Assembly (NCBI RefSeq): GCF_009727055.1 | Contig: NW_024064356.1 | Location: 186,001 to 250,000, forward strand | Origin: Benincasa hispida | Lineage: Eukaryota; Streptophyta; Magnoliopsida; Cucurbitales; Cucurbitaceae | Direction of reading: 5' to 3' | DNA length: 64,000 nt | Shown: positions 56,092 through 64,000 of the stretch, in pieces | Layout: each line of letters starts with the position of its first letter | How positions within the stretch are numbered: the first letter of the stretch is position 1 | Position numbers and translations under genes: made by a program | Notes under the pieces: generated by a model | What the model saw: only the letters and a program-made list of their open reading frames with translations | Databases searched by the model: none | Told to the model about the DNA's origin: nothing

Positions 56092-59000
56092 TAAGTCAAG
56101 CATTGGTAATAATCAGCTTATCAAGTATGTATAACTGAAGTTTCCGGTCGTATTGTATTATTTGTAGGCCTAACACACATAGTTCTTTTGAATTAAGATA
56201 TGGAGCCTTTAGAGTAGTTTGTTGTTCTGCGTTGTTAATCCGATTAGTGCATATAATTGACAACACACTAGAAAGCCCATGAAGATCCCAGAGTTGTATC
56301 AGTATTTCTCCTATTTTTAGATGAATATCGAATCAATTGGTAAATCAACATATACCAATCAATTATATATCAAATTATTAAAATTACTGATATTAATTTT
56401 AAGTATGACAAAAAACCATAATAGATAGTAATGATGGTACGAAATGTATCGTAAGGACAAAAATCTCGAAAAATGCTCAAAGTTTCCCAAAATAGAAATG
56501 GTCCCACATACATGTCAATGATAATTAGATTGCAACTTTGTTATAAAGTCCAAAAAATTGATTGCGATTGTAGAATCCAAACAAATCCGACAGTAAGAAT
56601 ATATAACGGCATAAAACAGTAAATACGATCCAAAATTACAAGATAATCATAAGAGGAGATTGTTTTAGGGTGTTAAATTCACTCAATGAAACTAGTGTAT
56701 AGGAACAAATGGTGGCCATCAAATACGATTCTTCTATTGTTACTTAAATGAACATCGATCTAGTTTTCCGTGCTGTATGGAAATGTGAAAAGAAATTATT
56801 TTGAATTTTGTGCGAGATTAGTGTGTAACTATGTTGCACACCATCATGCACAATAAACCTTACCAGAGTCACTATTTTTGATTTTGTTATGAAAATGTAC
56901 TGAATTCAATCAATCCTTCATATATAGCCAATCAATATAGCGCACAAATGCTACTACGTGGACTATACCTCTATACATATCCACTGACTGCACTCATAGT
57001 CTTCCTACTCATACTCTCTACATGCGCGCGATAGTGAGGACACATATAATATATTTTTATCCTATTTTGTAGTAGCTATCAGAACACTCAAAGAAAGCAT
57101 CGCAAAAAAACCTTAAGTCACATCAATAAAGAAAAAAAGACCCCCACACTATATGACACTAATCTTACTCTCCACTCACGGCATTTCATTCATTATATAG
57201 CAACTTCGTAAATGCATACCAATAAAAATCAAGATAAATAGAGTGATTTACACAAATCAATTATAGCTGCCGGAACAAATAGCGCAGAAACCAACTGGTT
57301 GCGCGTATCTATACGAGGATACGTGTGCAATTCGCAGCGTCTTCTTATCCCTAAGACTTTCAATAAATAAGACGGTGACGTTGACACATATTCTTAAGTG
57401 CATTATTCTTAAGAAGACAACAAGAAAATTTTCAATAGAGAGAATATCATAAAAAATATATAACAAGATACAACTCCCTCGCTAATATAGACCATTGAGA
57501 TTCCGTTAACATTCTGTTTTTCTGAGTTTGTTTAAGTTCAATATTCGTTTTGTGTGAGATGACCAATAAAATCTCGCCATATCTAGTATTTATATTATAC
57601 TTTATTCGAGTGCGCTTCTAGGCTTAACTAATCCACATCTAACTACTCCTGAGATATAATTAAGACACCCATGTGTTCTAATTATGTATCAGAGAATCCA
57701 GCGCAGTGCATGTAGTAATTTTAACCAACATATACAAACCGATTACATAATGTGGTATTTAGTACAATACTCATTGAATGAGTGACCGTCCATAGAGAAA
57801 TAATATGAGACCATAAAATGGTGTTTATTAAATTAGGGGGATCGTTATGGCAAAATATATTTTTTTTTTATAAAAAAACCCAAATTAAAGTTAAATATAA
57901 GGTTAAACTATATAATTTTGGTGCTAGAATTTAATATATTCTTATCGATTGTTCTCTAGAGCGCGCCATTCTAAGCAATATGCCGGTTAACAAGTATCAT
58001 TATTTATTGATTATTTAACATTTATTTGTAGTATCATACTATCTATATTGGCAAAATATTATTTATGACGATTTCGATGTAGAGGAAATAAGTGCTGAGT
58101 GGAGTGCGTGAAGCATAATCCTATAGTAAAAAATCTAAAATCTCCTTCTGGAAGGAAACTAAGAGAGACTATAAAATATTCCTAGCAGCAATAGAATTCT
58201 ATGAATTTCCTAGAATTTAGGAGAAGAGTTATTTTTTAAATCTATGTATGATTCCTCAATTTTGCCATGTTTTGTAGTCTTATGATGATTGTGTCAAAAG
58301 AGCACCCCGAGCACTAAGTTCGTCGCACCGCATCAGAATATAAGGGCTGTGGGATAAATCTTCTATCGATTATAGAACCGTGGGTATGGCTATGTCTACG
58401 ATCACCGATGGATAAAAACATGCGTGTCCACACAAAAACCCGTATTGCACGAGAAAAATATAGGACGTTTTGAACAGGAATAAAAATTATCCTCTAACCA
58501 CTCGCTCCTGCGTAAGATGTACCCTATATAATTATTTCATAATATAACTAATTATAATATAATTTATAAATAAGAGATTATATTTATCACACATCTTATG
58601 AGTGGTGAAAAAAAACTGATACTTTAGATCTTGTTAATCTCATATATAAAGGAGCACCATTTTTACTAGAATAATCACATTTATTTAAAAAAAACTATCT
58701 TATTATTTTTTCTTATAAGCATAAGGATTATAATTAATAAAACACTAATCTTTCATTAAATTGCGAGATTGAAAAATATAATTATTATTGTTACACATAT
58801 ATAATATTACGATAGGAGAAAATATATTTTTTTATTATTTAAATATTTTAACAAACTTTCGAATATAAATATTTTCCTGGAAATGTTAATATAGATATTA
58901 AAAATTAATAATTTAATAAAAATATTAATAAATATAACATCTTATATAAACGAAAGTGTTTTTTTTTTTTTTTTTTTTTTCATATGACTTAATTTAATGA

Positions 59001-60047
59001 GTTTTTTTAATCTCAATCACACTAACAAAATAAAAAAATATATATTTCTTTGCTTGAATTGTAAACCTAAGGAAAATGAGTAAGAACTTTTGGGCATTGA
59101 AACATGAAAATTAAGGATCTTATAAATATTTGTTAAAATTTATTGGCATGATTGAAAAAAACACGAAATAACATTAAAAAAAAAAAACAAATGATCATTT
59201 AATAAAATAAAGAAGAATCGTATTTGATGTTTTGTTTATCTCTGTGTGTCTTTAGTTGACCAATCTATGTATTTATTTTCAAAGTTTATTTTAAACCATA
59301 TTTTCTTTAAATACAAATTTAAATAAAAATGATTTTCTTAAAATATTTTTTTCTAATCCATTCAAAAAGGCCTTTTAACCATTTTTTTTTTTGTCAAATT
59401 CAACCACACTGTCACATAATTCTTCTTACTTTTAATCTCCAAATTTTCTCTTTTAGGAGAATAAGCAAGCTGAACTTAATTATTTTTAAGTTTAAATTAA
59501 TAGATGAATAGAGTGAAAATTAAACCATACTTAAATTTATATTACTAGAAAATTGCTAAAATGTAGTTTTTTTTAAGTAGAGTGAAATTGTTCTCTTACC
59601 ATTATATTAATAAATATCAAATTTGAGGAATTTAATCATATCTTCCTCAATTCATCTTCGTTTTAGTTCAATAATCATACGTTTTTATGTGCTTTGGTGT
59701 TATTTTCAGTCATGCTAATAATTTGAACAAAAATTTATAACATCTTTACATTTCATAATTTTCCTCAAGTTTACAAAAAACTAATCTTACTTAAAAATTG
59801 AACGTTAAAAAACTAATCTTACTTTCATCTTCCTTGAAGACTTAAAAAAAAAAAAGTTTAAATTGCTGTGTCGTTGTCCACGTGTTGCTGTTGCTTAATT
59901 ATCCTTAACCTGTTGACGGTATACTATTTCAGTCTTTTTAAGAAACTGAACCAGAAATTCTCATAAATACATCTTACAAAACTAATCTCCTTCTCGAAAA
60001 CTCATCTTACAAAATTAGTCTCTGTAATAAAAATTCATTGAAATAAT
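56092..60047. other. AT-rich intergenic DNA
   Basis: No gene, LTR or terminal repeat recognised. A poly-T run lies at 58961-58980. Short ORFs show no domain. On the minus strand 56330-56100 has a fairly long open stretch (LWDLHGLSSVLS, APYLNSKELCVLGLQIIQY) that might belong to the interrupted LINE, but I cannot place it in a known domain. Confidence 0.4.
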
Positions 60048-60735
60048 TCGAGATTTACCACCGATATTTAATTAAAAAAAATTATTTTTTAAGTTATCGA
60101 TTGTTTTGAGGACCTTTCCCGTACATATCGGTAGATTAAATACTAAAATTCTACTGAGATCAATTTTTGTTTGCACAATAAATTTCTAAATTTACAAATG
60201 AATTTATCAATTAGATTTTTTTCAGATGGATAGTTGCATTTTGATTTTTCAATTTTGGAAAGATTAAATTTGGCATAAAAAATAGGTAAGATATAGAAAA
60301 TATATAAAATCTTTGTATTATTCTACTCGAGAATTCATAGATCTCAATATTAATCCATCCAAAATTAATACTAAGATTTTATATATTTTTCATATTTTAC
60401 CTTTTTTTAAAAAAAAATCATTTAATATTTCCAAAATTTAAAAATCACAACCAATCACCTCAGATCCATCTAAAAAATTTATTTAGATAAATGGTAAATT
60501 GATTATGAAATCAGAAATTAGGCTAAAGATTTAGAAAATTAGGTAACATTTTGATATAATATTTGGTAAAGATAACCAAATTTGGAGAAATTTTTTAAAG
60601 TGTATAAGATTTGGGTAGATTAAAAATTAGTAGAATCTCGTATTTAATCTAGCAAGATCTACCGAGAAAGGCCCAGACCAAAACAATAGTTAGAAAAAGT
60701 TAATTTTTTAGCTAAATCTTGGTGATCGATCTCAT
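60048..60735. repeat. Long inverted repeat (foldback/MITE candidate)
   Basis: Imperfect arms about 60048-60320 and 60370-60735. The left arm has GAGATTTACCACCGA, TTGTTTTGAGGACCTTTC, GGTAGATTAAATACTAAAAT and CAGATGGATAGTTGC, then AAAATATATAAAATCTTTGT. The complement of the right arm reads GAGATCGATCACC, TTGTTTTGGTCTGGGCCTTT, GGTAGATCTTGCTAGATTAA, AGATGGATCTGAGG and AAAATATATAAAATCTTAGT, in the same order. The spacer between the arms is about 50 bp. No coding and no defined target duplication. Confidence 0.65.
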
Positions 60736-61740
60736 CCAAGATGGATTGAGAAAAATTGTTTGAACAAATTTTTAAAAATGGTGCTAGTTTTGCTATTTCT
60801 GACAAATTTTCATACTGAATTTATACAATTTCAATATTTACAAAAGACTGGATTCACTAAAAACAAAAAAAAAATGTACACTATTTTTATAATTAATTTC
60901 AAAGACAACCTGTTTTTTTGCAAATAATTTCTGAAACAACTGTATTTTTATCCTTAATCTAGTTGAGCATAGTAATATTAGATACATCTAATAGAGTGGG
61001 CATGTCTCTTTAGTTATATACCTTTGAATCATCTGATATACTCCCATGTTGTTCTAATTATGCCGGTTTTGTTTGTATTAGTCGGATACCGTCGAAGTTA
61101 GTTATACAACTAGCGCATGTAGCAAGGTTTTATTACCTCTTTTGCGAGTCGGGTTACTCTTTAGTTCAACTATGAGAGCTTGAGTTATTCGCCTCCTCCT
61201 TTAAATACTTAAGTCTATCGGATGTCATGGGTCATGATAGACTACTTTTAATTCGATCAAAAATAACTTTAAACAAAATCTTATATAATTTTAAATTTAA
61301 ATTTATGTCCACATCAACATATTCAAAATTTTATATTATTAGTTAATTGCTAGCAAAATAAGATGCAAGAATAAAAATAATTATTTTGTTGATGTTAGAT
61401 AGACTAAATAGATATTTCGAGAGTTTTATGAATATAATAGATTTGGAATTTAATGAAAAAATAGAGATTTAAGAATTTAAAGAGAGAAAACTCAATAGTT
61501 GTAAAATCAAACTCAGATTTAAACTTTATAAAAGTTTTCAATATCATTTGGAATTAATTTTTGTCGATAAAGACAAAAAGGTTTGAATTAATTCGAATTT
61601 TAATGATGTTGACGAAAAAATAAAGGACAAAAATGAGTTCCCCTTTTAATTTGAAATGATAGTTTTCAGTTTTCATAATCTTGTTTTTTTTCAAAAAAAA
61701 AAATATTTATTATGAATATCATAAAAATAGATATCCAACA
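60736..61740. other. AT-rich spacer
   Basis: Nothing supported. A CTATCGGATGTCATGGGTC and GATAGACTAC phrase near 61216-61242 echoes the hairpin repeat at 43988. Confidence 0.4.
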
Positions 61741-62014
61741 TTCAGTATTCTAAAAGTTATCGGTTATTTTTCATATTATTCATGTGCTTTGTAATAATTC
61801 ATATTTAGTGTGCATGTAAGTCCACATCTTACTTGCTACTTTGTCTATAAATAATGGTATTTGGTGGATCTCAAAATTATACACATTTGTGAGAATAAAA
61901 AAGAAAATTCATGTATTTCCTATTTCTATACTATTATTCATATTTCCATAAAATTATAATTTTAGTTATTTATTAGTTCAGTTATATTTTATTATTATTA
62001 TTTATTATTACTTA

Positions 62015-62046
<32 letters not shown>

Positions 62047-62162
62047 TATTATTTTATTATTATTATTATTATTATATTATGTTCATTAATTATATATATA
62101 TATATATATATATATTATATTTTTCTTCATATCCGTTATGTTCCATTATGCTCCTCAATTTC
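61741..62162 (+). repeat. Copia-6 5' LTR (Ale/Retrofit-like), approximate
   Basis: A TATA box (61847-61854, TCTATAAATAATGG) and a TTA/TA-rich 3' part precede the conserved post-LTR motif at 62165. The right end is set at CAATTTCA. The left end is uncertain. LTRs of this lineage are short, which fits. (TTA)n at 61990-62080 and (TA)n at 62091-62116 lie inside. Confidence 0.5.
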
Positions 62163-62164
62163 AC

Positions 62165-62181
62165 AACACGTTATCAGCACG
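62165..62181 (+). other. Primer-binding region of copia-6
   Basis: AACACGTTATCAGCACG, the motif I know directly downstream of LTRs in Ale/Retrofit copia elements. It is followed by a short leader with GAAGGTAGGTC before gag at 62332. Confidence 0.7.
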
Positions 62182-62331
62182 AGCTCCTGTTGCTTCCATC
62201 GCTGAAGGTAGGTCATAAAATTAGGTTGGTTTTTTTTCCTCATTATTATAATTAATAAATTAAATATAATTTTGCATATTTATACATATTAACTTTCTAA
62301 TATAAATATAATATTTTGTGATAGTGTTGTC

Positions 62332-63201
62332 ATGACAAAACTTACAAAATTAGAATTCGCAGCCCTTGACATTGATGACAATAATTATTTGTCATGGATG
62401 TTCGACACTGAAATTCATCTGGATACTATGAACTTGGGAGAAACAACTAAAGAAGGAAATACGACATCCAGTCAGGACAAAACAAAAGCTATGATTTTCC
62501 TTCGTTATCATCTCCACAAAAGATTAAAAATGGAGTATCTTACAATAAAAGATCCCTGTATCTTGTGGAAAGTTTTAAAAGAAATGAATGATCATCAAAA
62601 GACCGTTATTCTTCCTAAAGCCCGTTGCATTTGAGGCAACAAGATTTTAAATCAATAGGTGATTACAATTCCACATTATTTAAAATTAGATCAAAATTGT
62701 TTTTATCCGGAGAAAAAATTACTGATGTTGATATGTTAGATAAAACATGTTCTACATTTCATGTCTCGAATATGCTCCTGCAACAGCAATATCGAGAGAA
62801 AGGTATTAAACAGTATTCTGAATTAAGTTCATGTCGCCGAACAAAATAATGAGTTAATAATGAAAAATCATGAATCTCGATCAACCAGAATGACACCATT
62901 CCCTGAAATGAATGTAGTGAATTTTAATAATAATCGTGGGTTGTGGTCGTGGTCGTGGTCGAAGTCGTGATCGTGGCAGAGGAAAAAATACTTATTATTT
63001 TCGTGGTGGTCATTTTAATCATTCAAATTTCAAAAGAATCACACAAAATGATGATCACAAAAGGAAAGCTTCACAAAATAAGAGTTCAAAAAGTGTTGAA
63101 AATAAATGCTTCCGATGCTGAATGACTGGGCATTGTTCACGTACCTATCATATGTCAAAACACTTAGTTAACCTCTATCAAGCCTTCCTGAAGGAAAAAT
63201 G
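62332..63201 (+). pseudogene. Copia-6 gag, frameshifted
   Basis: Starts ATG at 62332 (MTKLTKLEFAALDIDDNNYL, then SWMFDTEIHLD), a DUF4219/UBN2-type gag start. It continues QKTVILPKARC, then shifts frame near 62630 to HLRQQDFKSIGDYNS and MLLQQQYREKGIKQYSE. Another shift leads to NNELIMKNHESR, an Arg/Gly-rich run (GRGRGRSRDRGRG) and the zinc knuckle CFRC-stop-MTGHCSRTY. In that knuckle the last Cys is Tyr and the Gly after CFRC is a stop codon. It ends HLVNLYQAFLKEK. Nucleic-acid-binding coat protein of the element, now dead. Confidence 0.85.
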
Positions 63202-64000
63202 AAAAAAGGTGGAAGCAAATTTTGCATCCCAGGAAAATGATATATTTGATCCATCCCATATGACAAATTTGGATGTTGTGAACTTTTTTTAATCTCCCGA
63301 AGAAATGGTTACCGCAGTTGATGGAACATTAAGTGTTTATTTTGATTTTAAGAATATTTAGACTTTTGTTTTTTTTTTTTTTCTTTTATCTATCTTCATA
63401 TTTTTTTTTAAGTAACTTTTGTTTATCTTAATTATTATTTTTTTTTTATTGTAACTATTTTCTTTTGATAAAGAAACATGGATCATTTTCATATGTTAGG
63501 TGTTTCAAAAATGAGCAAATAAGATATACGTTTGGCAGACAGTGCAACTACACACAATACTTACAAATAAAAATATTTTTCCAAATTGACAATGTTGAAA
63601 GCAAAAGTAAATACAATATCAAATTTTGCAAACTTGATTGAAGGTTTTGGAAAAACAAATATTATTTGCCTGGAGGAATAAAATTTACAATTGACAATAC
63701 ATTGTTCTCTAGTCAATCAAAGAGAAATCTTCTAAGTTTTAAAGATACGTTGTAATAGTTATCATATTAAGACTGATAGTAAGAATAACGTGGAATATCT
63801 ATATATTATCTCTACTGTCTCAAATGAAAAACGTAAATTGGAAAAATTGCTTGCTTTATCTTTTGGATTGTATTATACTTATATACGAGTAATTGAAACA
63901 TATGCAACAATGAACTTGAAGTTCATGAATCCAGACATATTTACAATTTAGCATGATCGATTAGGTCATCCAGGATCTATAATGACAAGGATAATTATTG
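63202..64000 (+). pseudogene. Copia-6 protease and GAG-pre-integrase, decayed
   Basis: Disordered frames with recognisable islands. DPSHMTNLDVVNFF (63250) follows gag, and LADSATTHTILTNKNIF (63534-63580) is the aspartic protease region (DSGTTHTIL in intact relatives, here DSATTHTIL). HDRLGHPGSIMTRII (63955-64000) is the start of the GAG-pre-integrase finger. Long T-runs at 63369-63385 and 63440-63450 have expanded between islands. The element continues beyond the right edge. Confidence 0.8.

Noticed and set aside
57257..57466. 69-codon reverse ORF as a small gene
   Set aside because: AT-rich region, no recognisable motif, no supporting signals.

Overview
The window reads as intergenic, repeat-dominated chromatin of a dicot plant. 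I find no intact host gene, tRNA, rRNA or CRISPR; nearly everything interpretable is a transposable element, most of it broken. The recurring Ty1-copia polyprotein text and the GATAGACTAC-type hairpin repeats remind me of cucurbit genomes. That placement is from memory and weak; I cannot test it here.

Left third (1-20334): a nest of retroelements. A forward Ty1-copia element (copia-1, internal part from 5595, 3' LTR 18187-20334) has been hit repeatedly. On its left a reverse-strand copia element (copia-2, <1-5594) is inserted, whose own gag is broken by another reverse LTR (1-513). Copia-1 integrase is split by a solo LTR (6243-8319, target duplication AGAAC). Further on it is split by a reverse-strand, non-autonomous Gypsy-type element (element D, 8786-16306, target duplication AACTT). 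The right LTR of D in turn carries another solo copia LTR (14062-16103, target duplication CGATC).

Middle (21168-43312): the 3' LTR of a further copia element (copia-5) is split by a 20-kb Athila-like Gypsy element (element A, 21394-41560) with well-preserved LTRs. The interior of A is chimeric: a short gag remnant, a Del/Tekay-like LTR with a 26-bp minisatellite, then a reverse-strand Athila-type element (C, 25070 to about 31235). C has an extra 3' ORF with its own TATA box. C meets head-to-head a forward 5'-truncated Athila-type element (B, about 31236-37076: RT, RNase H, integrase, 3'UTR, LTR). Last come the extra ORF and 3' LTR of A. Elements A-D share a compact 3' regulatory architecture: a hairpin with an AGGA loop, a polypurine tract AAATTTGGGGGTG, and a twin TTGGATG...GGGGGCAAG module.

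Right third (43313-64000): AT-rich sequence with two transposase-less CACTA transposons (47811-52170, TSD ACT; 52512-55018, TSD ATT). It also holds a reverse-strand LINE zf-RVT/RNase H remnant interrupted by a G/C-rich 'GGGGAT' repeat with a sequencing gap, a 0.7-kb inverted repeat, and the 5' end of a decayed Ale/Retrofit-like copia element running off the right edge.

In the reverse transcriptase and integrase reading frames I checked, most in-frame stops sit where a C-to-T change would make TGG, CAG or CAA into a stop. This fits long silencing of methylated copies. The most interesting unexplained signals are arrays of an ACGATCGT palindrome in the copia LTRs and leader, the twin 3' modules shared by four Gypsy families, and the separate promoter-like sequence of the extra ORF in element C.
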